In this document: positions 26,280 through 35,093 of the stretch, piece after piece | How the letters are laid out: the number at the start of each line of letters is the position of its first letter | Numbering within the stretch: the first letter of the stretch is position 1 | NCBI GenBank assembly: GCA_040505895.1 | Contig: JBEVXU010000005.1 | Location: 1-64,000 of the forward strand | Length of the DNA stretch: 64,000 nt | From: Vondammii sp040505895 | Lineage (GTDB): Bacteria > Pseudomonadota > Gammaproteobacteria > Chromatiales > Chromatiaceae | Reading direction: 5' to 3' | Program-made: the position numbers and the translations under genes | The notes under the pieces: generated by a model | Database searches by the model: none | The model's input: the letters and a program-made list of their open reading frames with translations, nothing else | Told to the model about the DNA's origin: nothing

Positions 26280-26420
26280 CTCTTCCACTTCAATTGTTCT
26301 TTTCAGCCGTTCTAAGCTGGGTAGTATAAAAAGAAATTGGCTAAATGGCTCTGCACAATAGCCCTGAAGTCACTGCGGTTCCATATACTCCCTCTCCCCT
26401 CGGTGGGTGTTGTAAAAGTA

Positions 26421-26443
26421 CCCTCTCCCCACCAGGGAGAGGG
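26421..26443. repeat. CCCTCTCC/GGAGAGGG hairpin repeat
   Basis: CCCTCTCC (26421-26428) pairs with GGAGAGGG (26436-26443). The sequence and its GGTTAGGGTGAGGGGG continuation are of a kind widely dispersed in gammaproteobacteria. A related stretch, CCCTCCCTCGGGGAGAGGG, begins at 26488 and leads into the 106-bp repeat. Confidence 0.6.
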
Positions 26444-26495
26444 TTAGGGTGAGGGGGATCAATAGGTAACTTATTGATTTAATACACCCTCCCTC

Positions 26496-26601
26496 GGGGA
26501 GAGGGAATACTTTTATCTGATTTTTCATGTCCATAAAGAACAAAGCACTCTGTAGCTACCGTGAGCCTAGCCTTTCGTTCACATACCGCAAAATAAGTGG
26601 G
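26496..26601. repeat. 106-bp dispersed repeat, copy 1
   Basis: This stretch aligns without gaps to 62204-62309, with about 10 differences. Shared blocks include GAGAGGGAATACTTTTATCT and CCATAAAGAACAAAGCACTC. It holds no open frame of note. It lies in the promoter-side gap between the Bat operon and the pdsR-like gene. Confidence 0.85.
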
Positions 26602-26623
26602 ACAGCAGTGTCCTGAAGTCGAT

Positions 26624-26690
26624 TGTAGGAGCGAACTTGTTCGCGAAGAATATGCCACGGAGCTAATCGAGAACAAGCTCGCTCCTACAT
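26624..26690. repeat. REP/BIME-like element, copy 1
   Basis: TGTAGGAGCGAACTTGTTCG (from 26624) and the inverted GAACAAGCTCGCTCCTACA (26671-26689) form a long hairpin with a 23-base centre. The TGTAGGAGCGAA...TTCGCGA core is a well-known REP-like family. A second copy lies at 42924-42990. Confidence 0.8.
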
Positions 26691-26809
26691 CGTGTTACTG
26701 GATTTTGCAGCACAATTAAAAAGAAACACCTGTTAGTCCACCGACTGCTTATGAAGTTCAATTGTACCCGCTGTTTACTCCGAGGCTCGAGATTTATAGA
26801 GTAGTCACC

Positions 26810-27502
26810 ATGAGCAGACAGATCGCCATCGTTGAGGATGAAGCCGCCATTCGGGAAAACTACAGCGACGCACTGGTGCGTCAGGGCTACGAGGTGCGCG
26901 GCTTTGGCGACCGCCTGGAGGCACTCACTTCCTTCCGCCAACATCTACCCGACCTTGCTATCCTTGATATCAGCCTGGGTGACGACATGGAGGGCGGGTT
27001 TGAAATCTGCCGTGAGTTACGCGCCCTTTCACCCACCCTCCCGATCATTTTCCTCACCGCCAGAGACAGTGATCTCGACACCGTTTCCGGCTTACGACTG
27101 GGAGCCGACGACTACCTGACCAAGGATATCAGTCTGGCTCACCTCACAGCCCGTATTGCAGCACTATTCCGTCGTATGGATGCATTGAAGCAGCCGGTGG
27201 TGCAGGAGCGTATTCTTCACTGTGGCCCCCTGCTTTTAGATCGGGATCGTCTGCAGGTGGAGTGGCGGGGGGAACCCGTTGAGCTGACAGTGACAGAGTT
27301 CTGGTTTGTCCACGCCCTCACTAACCACCCTGGCCATGTTCGTAGCCGTGACCAGTTGATGGAAGCAGCCAATATCCTGGTGGACAGCACCAGCATCAGC
27401 ACCCATATCAAGCGTACCAGGAGAAAATTTGAAGTGGTGGACAACGAGTTTGATGCCATCGAAACCGTTTATGGCATGGGTTACCGCTGGAAGGTAAAGT
27501 AA
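26810..27502 (+). CDS. pdsR: PdsR-like response regulator of the sortase system
   Basis: A 230-residue OmpR-family regulator. The receiver domain (1-120) has the acidic pocket at ED(9-10), phospho-acceptor Asp53 (LAILDISLG) and the conserved Thr and Lys (LTARD near 82, TKD near 104). A winged-helix DNA-binding domain follows (about 130-228). The start at 26810 was chosen because MSRQIAIVEDE is the standard receiver beginning; the open frame extends 16 codons further upstream. The match to the regulator of dedicated proteobacterial sortase systems rests on the paired kinase (29304-31418) and the sortase module in the same window, so it is likely but not certain. It presumably controls the pdsO-target-sortase operon 12 kb away. 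Confidence 0.75.
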   Translation: MSRQIAIVEDEAAIRENYSDALVRQGYEVRGFGDRLEALTSFRQHLPDLAILDISLGDDMEGGFEICRELRALSPTLPIIFLTARDSDLDTVSGLRLGADDYLTKDISLAHLTARIAALFRRMDALKQPVVQERILHCGPLLLDRDRLQVEWRGEPVELTVTEFWFVHALTNHPGHVRSRDQLMEAANILVDSTSISTHIKRTRRKFEVVDNEFDAIETVYGMGYRWKVK

Positions 27503-27639
27503 TACTTGCTTAGTTCAGGGTAGCCACCCAATAATTCAGTGGATAAAAGGAAAAAAGATGACTCAACCCACAGTCAGTCAATAACCTATAATTTTGGGAG
27601 TGCTACAACTTAACCCCACAATATGGAAGCCGCGGAAAA

Positions 27640-28704
27640 ATGACCGAGCTGATCACCCTCATTAAGCAGAGTTCACTCTTCTCCTCATTGAGTGAGGAGG
27701 AGATAGGTGAGATTAGGGATCTCTTCACCAGCATCACTTTCGAGACAAATGACGTGATCTTCAATGAAGGCGATCCCGTCACCGGGCTCTATATCCTGGT
27801 CTCCGGCAGTATTCTCATTCATCGCCACATGGGAGGGGGTGAGCGAGAACTCAAACACCTCTCTCCTGGAGAGATGTTTGGCGAAATGGGAATTCTTACC
27901 GAAGACCAGCGCTCGGCAACAGCCAAGGCAACTTGTGCTACTGAGTGCCTGGAGGTCTCAAAAGAGAACTTCAACCAGATCCTCAACAGATATCGAAAGG
28001 TTGAGCGCCAGATCCTGCAGACCCTTATTGAGCGTCTCAAGAACACCGAGGAGAACGCCAACCACTATATTCTCCAAGCGTACAAGTCACTGCTGCTCTC
28101 CCTCTCAAGTCTGGCCGAATCACGTGACAATGAGACCGGAAGCCATCTGCACCGTGTTCAGGGCTACTGCCGGCTCCTCGCCACCAAGCTCTCTACACAC
28201 GAGAAGTTCAGCGAGCAAGTCAGTAGACACTTCATCGAAAGTATTCACATCGTCGCACCGATGCATGATATTGGAAAAGTGGGTGTCCCCGATGCGGTAT
28301 TATTAAAACCAGGAAAGCTGACAAAGGAGGAGTTTGCAGTGATGCAGACCCACTCAAAGATTGGTGGCGACATCTTCTCCAAGGTACTCGACGAAATCGC
28401 ATTCCCTACCTTTGAGATGGGCCGAAACCTCGCACAGCACCATCATGAACGCTATGATGGCAACGGCTATCCAGACAAACTGGCTGGAGAGGGAATCCCA
28501 TTGGAAGCCAGAATAATGGCCCTGGCTGATGTCTACGATGCACTGCTGAGTAAGCGCGTCTACAAACCTGCCTTTACTCAGGAGGAGACCTGCAAAATCA
28601 TTAGTGAAGGGAGGGGTACCCAGTTTGACCCTCTACTCACCGACCTGATGCTGGAGCATATCGAGGAGTTTGAGGCGATATACGGTCAGCATGTCGGAAA
28701 TTAG
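27640..28704 (+). CDS. cNMP-binding HD-GYP cyclic-di-GMP phosphodiesterase
   Basis: A 354-residue cytoplasmic protein. An N-terminal cyclic-nucleotide-binding domain (about 10-125) has an intact phosphate-binding cassette (FGE at 80-82, RSATAKA from 91). A helical linker leads to an HD-GYP domain (about 150-345) with the HD pair at 209-210 (MHDIGKVG) and DGNGYP at 273-278. HD-GYP enzymes hydrolyse cyclic-di-GMP; here activity may respond to cAMP or cGMP. It is encoded between the PdsR-like regulator and the PdsS-like kinase on the same strand, 137 bases after the first. Such an enzyme is not a standard member of sortase loci as far as I know. Confidence 0.88.
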   Translation: MTELITLIKQSSLFSSLSEEEIGEIRDLFTSITFETNDVIFNEGDPVTGLYILVSGSILIHRHMGGGERELKHLSPGEMFGEMGILTEDQRSATAKATCATECLEVSKENFNQILNRYRKVERQILQTLIERLKNTEENANHYILQAYKSLLLSLSSLAESRDNETGSHLHRVQGYCRLLATKLSTHEKFSEQVSRHFIESIHIVAPMHDIGKVGVPDAVLLKPGKLTKEEFAVMQTHSKIGGDIFSKVLDEIAFPTFEMGRNLAQHHHERYDGNGYPDKLAGEGIPLEARIMALADVYDALLSKRVYKPAFTQEETCKIISEGRGTQFDPLLTDLMLEHIEEFEAIYGQHVGN

Positions 28705-28890
28705 TTTTCTTGGCCCTGCACTAACTTACTGTTTCACGGGGCAAAATCTAACAGAGGGCATTGTAATTCAGTGACTTAGAACAAATGAGATCACAATCGA
28801 GCTTATTTCATTGCAAACAACAAGCTATCTTCGTGGAACAGTAACGTAGTGCATAGCCATTTAAAATAATTGCTTGTAGTAACCGGTGGG

Positions 28891-29232
28891 TTACTTTGAT
28901 GTGTAACGGCTGATTCCGTCCCAGCCCTCGACTGGAGGATGATCGATGTAGTGCAGGCAACGATCAATGAACAGTTGATGCAGTTTGGTATATCTCTTAT
29001 CAGAGAGCTGCCTAAAAAGTGCCAATGCAGCTCTGAATTCAGCGGCAAAATAGTGATCAAGGGCAGAATGATAGCCGGCCAGTTCATCTAAACAAGTCTG
29101 GGACAGAAGGCTCTGTTCACCCAGCAACTCACGAATAAGCACCGGCTGTTCCCGGCCCACAACCTTGATCAAGTCAAGCTTACGGAAAGCAAAGTTGATT
29201 TGCCTCCAACCGGCACTTGCTGGATTATTCAT
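28891..29232 (-). pseudogene. C-terminal remnant of a class III adenylate/guanylate cyclase
   Basis: A 113-residue open frame resembling the end of class III nucleotide cyclases. FRKLDLIKVVGREQPVLIREL (about 16-36) parallels the last strand of the catalytic domain, where RxLDxVxVKGxxxPVxIYEL is typical. The rest matches the helical tail that follows it (FRAALALFRQL, then FIDRCLHYIDHPPVEGWDGI). The metal-binding and catalytic part that should precede it is missing: the divergent PdsS-like kinase gene begins 72 bases away at 29304. Either this is a decaying fragment or a stand-alone small protein; the intact frame leaves both open. The match was made by eye to family consensus. Confidence 0.55.
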
Positions 29233-29303
29233 ACAGAACCGTTACGATTACAGCACCTAAAAAAACAGCCGACAACCGATCACCCGACCACCACTGAGAA
29301 ATC

Positions 29304-31418
29304 ATGCAGGAATACCGGCGTCCCTTTTTTCACAGCATCCGCTTCAAGCTGGCGTTGGTCTCCCTCACCCTGCTGGTGATCCCCTGGGCCGGCTACCGCT
29401 ACATCCAGGAGACCGAGATATTCCTGCGCCGCAGTCAGGAGACGATGCTGCTGGGAACCGCTCAGGCGGTGGCTGCAATTCTGCACAACCACGAGGAGAT
29501 GTTTATCTCCGCCGCCGGCAACCGGGAATCTGAAAAAACGGACACCCACCTTTACGTTAACCCCCTTAACGCTGACATCCAGCTTGACGGCTACACTGAC
29601 GACTGGCAAGGCCATCTGCGCAATATCAGACCCCACCCGGAGCAGGGGGAGGTGGTATTTGAAAGCCTGCTGGGAGAGCAGGGAGGCTATATCTACCTGC
29701 TGTTGCAAGTACGTGATGATCGACTTATCTATCAGCGCCCGGGGGAACGGCGAATGGACCATAGTGATCACGTTGAGCTTGCCATGGAATCTCCTGAAGG
29801 GGAACTGAAGCGCTACCGCATCACCACCACCTCACCAGGGTGGGTCAATGCCGAACAGATGCCCGAAAACCGTCGGGCAGCCTACCCTGTAGTCACAGAG
29901 GTGCGTATCCAGGGTGAGTGGCAGGAGTCCCGAGAGGGCTATACCCTGGAGCTGAGAATTCCTCGCTACCTGATAGGCGACCGCCTTGCGTTCAGCATTG
30001 CCGATGTCGATGATCCAATCAGCCGAGCCCTGGTACAACAGACTGCTACAGCGCCCATGACTACACTGGCCACATTGGGACAACTGGTTCGTCCCAATCC
30101 GGTGATTGAACAGCTGATTGGTGGTCTGGAGCATGAAAATGCCCGCATCTGGGTGCTCGACCGCAACCGACGGGTGCTTGCTCAACGTGGACAGCTGAAA
30201 ACCCCGGACCAGCCCACTAACGAGACAACACCCGACTCCATCCCCGGCAACCTGTTACATCTGCTGTTCCAGCTGATATTGGTACAGCCAACTGACCAAT
30301 TTGAGGATGAGTTCAGTGGTCGCTCCCGCCTACAGGGCCCTGAAATAACTCAGGCACTGACCGGGGAAGCGAAGGCACGCCGCCGCTCAACCGCCGATGG
30401 CCGGGCGGTTATCCTCTCAGCCGCCTGGCCGATCCACTCACCTGAAGGAATCATCGGCACAGTGTTGGTGGAGCAGACTACCAATCAGATATTGAGTCTA
30501 CAAAACGAGGCACTTGAGCGACTATTCGCCGTCACCCTCACCTTTTTTCTCTTTACCGGCCTGGCGCTGCTGGGTTTTGCCAGTCTGTTGACCGGCCGCA
30601 TACATCGCCTGCGCAACCGGGTGGAAGAAGCGGTAAGTCCGGACGGCCGCATACTTGGAACTATGAAGGGAGTCCCCTCACAGGATGAGATCGGCGATCT
30701 GGAGCGCAGCTTCTCCAACGTTTTCCATCGCCTTGAGGAGTACAACCGGTATCTGGAAGCGATGGCATCAAGGCTGGCACATGAGTTGCGTACTCCCCTG
30801 GTGGTGGTTAAAGGCTCTCTTGATAACCTTGAAGTGGAGAGCAGTGGGAACTCACGGCAACGCTACATCGATCGTGCCAGAGAAGGAACAGAACGGCTCG
30901 GCCTGATCCTCCACCGTATGCGTGAAGCCACACGTCTCGAACAGCTAATGCAGCAGACAGAGACTGAGCGTTTCGATCTGGCCAACCTGATCAAGATAGC
31001 ATCGGAAAACTACCATCAAGCCTTCCCCGGCACTCACTTTTTGTTCCATTCACCCTCCCATCCGATAATGCTCACAGGCGCACCCGACCTGATCAGCCAG
31101 GCATTGGATAAACTGATCAGCAATGCGGTCGACTTCCATAGCCCAAACACTCCAATCGAACTGCAACTTATAGAGAGTCAGAAGACGGTTCAACTGGAGA
31201 TCCACAATCAGGGGCCACTGCTCCCCTCTGAGCTGAGTCAAAACCTGTTTGATTCCATGGTTTCCCTGCGCCCGAAAAAAGGGACAGAGCCCCACCTCGG
31301 CCTGGGCCTCTATCTGGTGCGACTGATCTGCGAGTTCCATGGAGGCAAGGTGGCTGCCAAAAACCTGACAGATGGCTCCGGGGTCGGCTTCACCCTTACC
31401 TTTCCAACGATTGCTTGA
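29304..31418 (+). CDS. pdsS: PdsS-like sensor histidine kinase with a CBM9/DOMON-like sensor domain
   Basis: A 704-residue membrane kinase. The first helix (about 12-32) is followed by a large periplasmic region (about 35-405). It starts with a beta-rich part (about 85-235: LDGYTDDWQG, YIYLLLQVRDDR, GYTLELRIPRYLIGDR) that looks like the CBM9/DOMON-type fold. A second helix (about 408-430), HAMP-like segment and HisKA domain with His493 (LAHELRTP) follow. The ATPase domain has LISNAVDF (near 607) and GLGLYLVR (near 670). The size and sensor fit the kinase of dedicated proteobacterial sortase systems. The DOMON/CBM9 part could bind a sugar or a heme; nothing here decides which. It probably phosphorylates the regulator at 26810. 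Confidence 0.78.
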   Translation: MQEYRRPFFHSIRFKLALVSLTLLVIPWAGYRYIQETEIFLRRSQETMLLGTAQAVAAILHNHEEMFISAAGNRESEKTDTHLYVNPLNADIQLDGYTDDWQGHLRNIRPHPEQGEVVFESLLGEQGGYIYLLLQVRDDRLIYQRPGERRMDHSDHVELAMESPEGELKRYRITTTSPGWVNAEQMPENRRAAYPVVTEVRIQGEWQESREGYTLELRIPRYLIGDRLAFSIADVDDPISRALVQQTATAPMTTLATLGQLVRPNPVIEQLIGGLEHENARIWVLDRNRRVLAQRGQLKTPDQPTNETTPDSIPGNLLHLLFQLILVQPTDQFEDEFSGRSRLQGPEITQALTGEAKARRRSTADGRAVILSAAWPIHSPEGIIGTVLVEQTTNQILSLQNEALERLFAVTLTFFLFTGLALLGFASLLTGRIHRLRNRVEEAVSPDGRILGTMKGVPSQDEIGDLERSFSNVFHRLEEYNRYLEAMASRLAHELRTPLVVVKGSLDNLEVESSGNSRQRYIDRAREGTERLGLILHRMREATRLEQLMQQTETERFDLANLIKIASENYHQAFPGTHFLFHSPSHPIMLTGAPDLISQALDKLISNAVDFHSPNTPIELQLIESQKTVQLEIHNQGPLLPSELSQNLFDSMVSLRPKKGTEPHLGLGLYLVRLICEFHGGKVAAKNLTDGSGVGFTLTFPTIA

Positions 31419-31597
31419 CCTAATAGCTTCTACAAATCATGGGGTTATTGAAGATTTTTTTCTATCTTCCGCTATATTCAATATGTAGTGCGTGCCACGA
31501 CCACCTGCATATTGGGTGATACCTAAGCCAAAGGGCATGAGGGTACGGGAAGCTCAGAGCACTGTTAGTTGGACCGAAAAACCAGGGAAGTCACAAC

Positions 31598-34327
31598 GTG
31601 ATAAGCGAGGGACACCGCCACCAGCAAGAGATTCGAGCCGATCAGGTATCGATGCTCTACCAGGGGATTGGGACATCGGTGCTTGTCACCCTCGCGGTAG
31701 CGCTGATTTTCACCTACATCCACAGTTCCCATGACCACCCGAAAATACTCTACGGCTGGCTTGCGACCCTCACCATCATAATGTTGATTCGTGGCGGTGT
31801 AGGGTACTATTTCCTTCACCACGTTTCACCCGGCGCAGACTATAAAGCCTGGCGCTGGCGATTCCGTGTCGGCGTTTGGTCAGCCGGAATAATCTGGGGG
31901 CTCGCCGGCCTGCTCTTCTACCCAAGTGAGCAGGTCGCCTACCAGACGTTCACGGTGCTGGTACTGGCAGGCCTGGCGGCCGGGGCCATTACGGTGCTGG
32001 CAGCCGACTTCCCCTCCTTTCTCGGCTATACCGGGTTTGCCCTGCTCCCTGTAGCCCTCATCTCCCTGTGGCAAGGTGATACTCTGCATGTCGGCATGGG
32101 GACGCTGGTCATCGCCCTGCTGGCCTTTCTGCAGAGGGCGGCCAGGAACCTCAGCGAATCGTTCATCACTTCACTTAGGTTGCGCTACGAGAACCGGGCA
32201 CTGGTAACCCAATTGGCCGAGGAGAAGGACCACCTCGACAATCGTCTTGGGCGCATTCTCAACAATAGCTCCAGTGAAATCTACATCTTTGATGCCGATT
32301 CCCTCTGCTGCCTCCAGGCCAACGCCGGTGCTGCACAAAACCTGGGATACTCCCCTCTTGAGCTTGAGGGTAAGCAAATTCAGGATATCCTGGTGGAGAT
32401 GAGTTCCAGCCATTTCAAACAGCTGGTGGAGCCACTGCTTACACAGGAGCAGGAGTACATCACCCTCAGTGGCTACCACCAACGTAGCGACAGCAGCACC
32501 TACCCGGTTGAGGCGCAAATACAGCTCTCAGAGCTTGAGCACCCCCCTGTTTTCGTAGTCACGGTGCTCGACCTCACCCAGCGCGAAAAGGCTGAGCGTA
32601 CGGTACGAGAAAAGCAGGCGATGATCCACTCGGTACTCTCCTCGGCACCGGTGGTGCTGTGGGCGCTGGATACTCAGGGTAACTTCACCTTCACCGATGC
32701 CGGCAGCACACAAAACCCGAGAAACTTTATCCGAGCAAAACCCGGCGACAATATCTTTACCACCTATGCAGACACACCCCAGATCGTCAATGAAGCCCAC
32801 CGCGCTCTCGCAGGCGAAAGCTTTCGCTCTGACCTGGAACTCAATGATTCAGCTTATGAGATTCGCTACACACCACAGATTGAGGATGGCCACCTGATCG
32901 GCGCCATCGGCGTTGCGCTAAATATCACCGAGCGTAAGGAGCATGAACGGGAGCTGATACGTCAGGCTAACTACGACGAACTCACCGGGCTGCCCAACAA
33001 AAGCTATATGATGCTGCTGATCTCCGAGGCGTTTAACCGGGCCAAGCGGAAACAGGAGAAAGTGGCTCTGATCTATATCGACCTGGACCACTTCAAAAAC
33101 ATCAATGACACCATGGGGCACCGTGCCGGCGACGAACTATTGAAACAGGCGGCGGGGCGTATCTGTAACAGACTCCGGGAAGTCGATACCGCAGCGAGGT
33201 TGAGTGGTGACGAGTTCCTGGTCATGGCAGAGGGTCTGAGGCAGGATGAAGATGCAGGTGTAGTCGCCCGCAAACTGAGCCGTGCATTCAAACAGCCCTA
33301 CACCGTCGATTCACGGGAGATCTATACCAGCGTCAGTATCGGCATCAGCCTCTTTCCCAACGATAGCGAGTCTGCCGATCAACTGTTGCAGTACGCCGAT
33401 ACCGCCATGTATCAGGTCAAAGCAAACGACCGCAACGGCTACCAATTTTTTACCAGCGTGATGCGTACCGCCGCCGAAGGACGCATGACCATTGAATCCC
33501 ATCTCCATCGTGCTCTGGAACACAAGGAACTCTCGGTTGTCTACCAACCCAAGGTAGATGCGACCAATGGGCAAATACTGGGGGCGGAAGCGCTATTGCG
33601 CTGGAACAGTGAGGCCCTGGGATTTATTCCTCCTGACCAGTTTATTCCCATTGCCGAGGATTCGGGATTAATAGAGAGCATCGGTGCCTGGGTACTGGAA
33701 GAGGCCTGTGCCGAAGCCAAAGGCTGGCACGCACTGTGTGATCGCTCACTGCATGTGGCGGTCAACGTCTCATCCCGTCAATTCCGTGGTAACCGCCTGT
33801 TGGATACAGTGGAGCGCGCTCTGCGAATCAGTGGATTGAGCGCCGCCGCCCTTGAGATAGAGATCACCGAGAGCCTGCTGGTTCAAGATGCACCACAAAC
33901 ATTGGAAATTCTTAACCAGCTACAAAAGCGTGGTGTCAGACTCTCTCTCGATGACTTCGGCACCGGCTACTCATCACTCAGTTACCTGAAACGATTCCCT
34001 CTGCAGATACTCAAGATCGACCGTAGTTTCGTCAACGACTTGTCTGAGAAAGGTGATAACCAAACCCTGGTCGATGCCATCATCGCCATGGCACACAGCC
34101 TCAACCTGCAGGTAGTGGCGGAGGGGGTTGAGAACCATCAGCAGCTGGCTTACATGAAAGAGCGGGGGGTGGCGCAGATACAGGGCTACCTCTTCAGCCC
34201 GCCGGTAACAGCAGAAGTGTTCAGAGCCATGCTGACTGGAGAGCGGCCGCTACTCGCCACTGTCACCCAGGAAGAGACTCAAACCGATACTGCGCCTCAC
34301 CTCGGCCCAAAAAACCTCAACTCTTGA
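31598..34327 (+). CDS. Membrane PAS-GGDEF-EAL cyclic-di-GMP protein 1
   Basis: A 909-residue protein. The N-terminal membrane domain has about six helices (25-190), then a PAS domain (about 215-330), a second PAS-like domain (about 345-450), GGDEF (about 460-620) and EAL (about 635-885). The GGDEF signature reads SGDEF (536-540), often still active. The EAL motif is at 664-666 with DDFGTGYSS near 787. The start is GTG at 31598, preceded by AGGGAAG. Such proteins make or break cyclic-di-GMP; with both signatures near intact the net activity cannot be predicted. Its last 11 bases overlap the convergent ABC permease gene. Confidence 0.9.
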   Translation: MISEGHRHQQEIRADQVSMLYQGIGTSVLVTLAVALIFTYIHSSHDHPKILYGWLATLTIIMLIRGGVGYYFLHHVSPGADYKAWRWRFRVGVWSAGIIWGLAGLLFYPSEQVAYQTFTVLVLAGLAAGAITVLAADFPSFLGYTGFALLPVALISLWQGDTLHVGMGTLVIALLAFLQRAARNLSESFITSLRLRYENRALVTQLAEEKDHLDNRLGRILNNSSSEIYIFDADSLCCLQANAGAAQNLGYSPLELEGKQIQDILVEMSSSHFKQLVEPLLTQEQEYITLSGYHQRSDSSTYPVEAQIQLSELEHPPVFVVTVLDLTQREKAERTVREKQAMIHSVLSSAPVVLWALDTQGNFTFTDAGSTQNPRNFIRAKPGDNIFTTYADTPQIVNEAHRALAGESFRSDLELNDSAYEIRYTPQIEDGHLIGAIGVALNITERKEHERELIRQANYDELTGLPNKSYMMLLISEAFNRAKRKQEKVALIYIDLDHFKNINDTMGHRAGDELLKQAAGRICNRLREVDTAARLSGDEFLVMAEGLRQDEDAGVVARKLSRAFKQPYTVDSREIYTSVSIGISLFPNDSESADQLLQYADTAMYQVKANDRNGYQFFTSVMRTAAEGRMTIESHLHRALEHKELSVVYQPKVDATNGQILGAEALLRWNSEALGFIPPDQFIPIAEDSGLIESIGAWVLEEACAEAKGWHALCDRSLHVAVNVSSRQFRGNRLLDTVERALRISGLSAAALEIEITESLLVQDAPQTLEILNQLQKRGVRLSLDDFGTGYSSLSYLKRFPLQILKIDRSFVNDLSEKGDNQTLVDAIIAMAHSLNLQVVAEGVENHQQLAYMKERGVAQIQGYLFSPPVTAEVFRAMLTGERPLLATVTQEETQTDTAPHLGPKNLNS

Positions 34328-35093
34328 TGCCAACGCCCCGTTTCAGCAGGTTAAGGCTGTAGCCGGCAAGACCGAAGATAAACAGCAGGATAATTCCCAG
34401 AGCCATATTGATCGGAATATCCGACACCCCCAACAGCCCGTAACGAAAGGCATTCACCATATAGAGCACCGGATTGGCCAGAGAGGCGTTCTGCCAGAAG
34501 GTCGGCAGCATGGTAATGGAGTAGAAGACGCCGCCGAGGTAGGTGAGAGGGGTCAATACAAAAGTGGGAATAATGGATATGTCGTCAAACGTGTTGGCAT
34601 AGACTGCGTTGATAAAGCCAGCAAGTGCAAAAAGCACTGAGGTGAGAAGAAACACCACCAGGGTCCAACCATAGCTGTAGATACTCAGATCGGTAAAAAA
34701 GTGGGAGACTGCAGTAACGGCAACTCCCACCACCACACCCCGTGCAACACCACCAGAGACATAGCCTGCCAGGATCACCCAGTTGGGCACGGGCGAAATC
34801 AGCAACTCCTCGATGTGACGCTGAAACTTACTACTAAAGAAAGAGGAGACCACATTGGCGTAGGAGTTAGTGATTACCGCCATCAGAATCAGCCCCGGCA
34901 CAATAAATTCGATGTAGGAAAAACCATCCATCTCACCGATGCGCTCGCCAATCAGCGTGCCAAAAATCAGATAGTAGAGACAGGTGGTAATCACCGGCGG
35001 CAACACCGTCTGTAGCCAGATGCGTATAAAACGGAGGAACTCCTTGGTGACGATAGTCTGGTAGGCGGTCCAGTAGCGGCTATAGTGATTCAC
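34317..35093 (-). CDS. ABC-2 type export permease (YadH-like)
   Basis: A 258-residue permease with six helices, in the ABC-2 family: FIVPGLILMAVITNSYANVVSSFF near 63-86 and TPLTYLGGVFYSITMLP near 181-197 are typical. It starts with GTG at 35093, overlapping the stop of the ATPase gene by 4 bases (GTGA). The closest described arrangement is YadGH, an exporter of unknown cargo. The 3' end overlaps the convergent GGDEF-EAL gene. Confidence 0.88.
   Translation of the reverse strand: MNHYSRYWTAYQTIVTKEFLRFIRIWLQTVLPPVITTCLYYLIFGTLIGERIGEMDGFSYIEFIVPGLILMAVITNSYANVVSSFFSSKFQRHIEELLISPVPNWVILAGYVSGGVARGVVVGVAVTAVSHFFTDLSIYSYGWTLVVFLLTSVLFALAGFINAVYANTFDDISIIPTFVLTPLTYLGGVFYSITMLPTFWQNASLANPVLYMVNAFRYGLLGVSDIPINMALGIILLFIFGLAGYSLNLLKRGVGIKS

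Noticed and set aside
31419..31597. Possible cyclic-di-GMP riboswitch in front of the first GGDEF-EAL gene
   Set aside because: The leader has some GGG-rich and AAAGGGCA segments, but the conserved core of the known class could not be matched.
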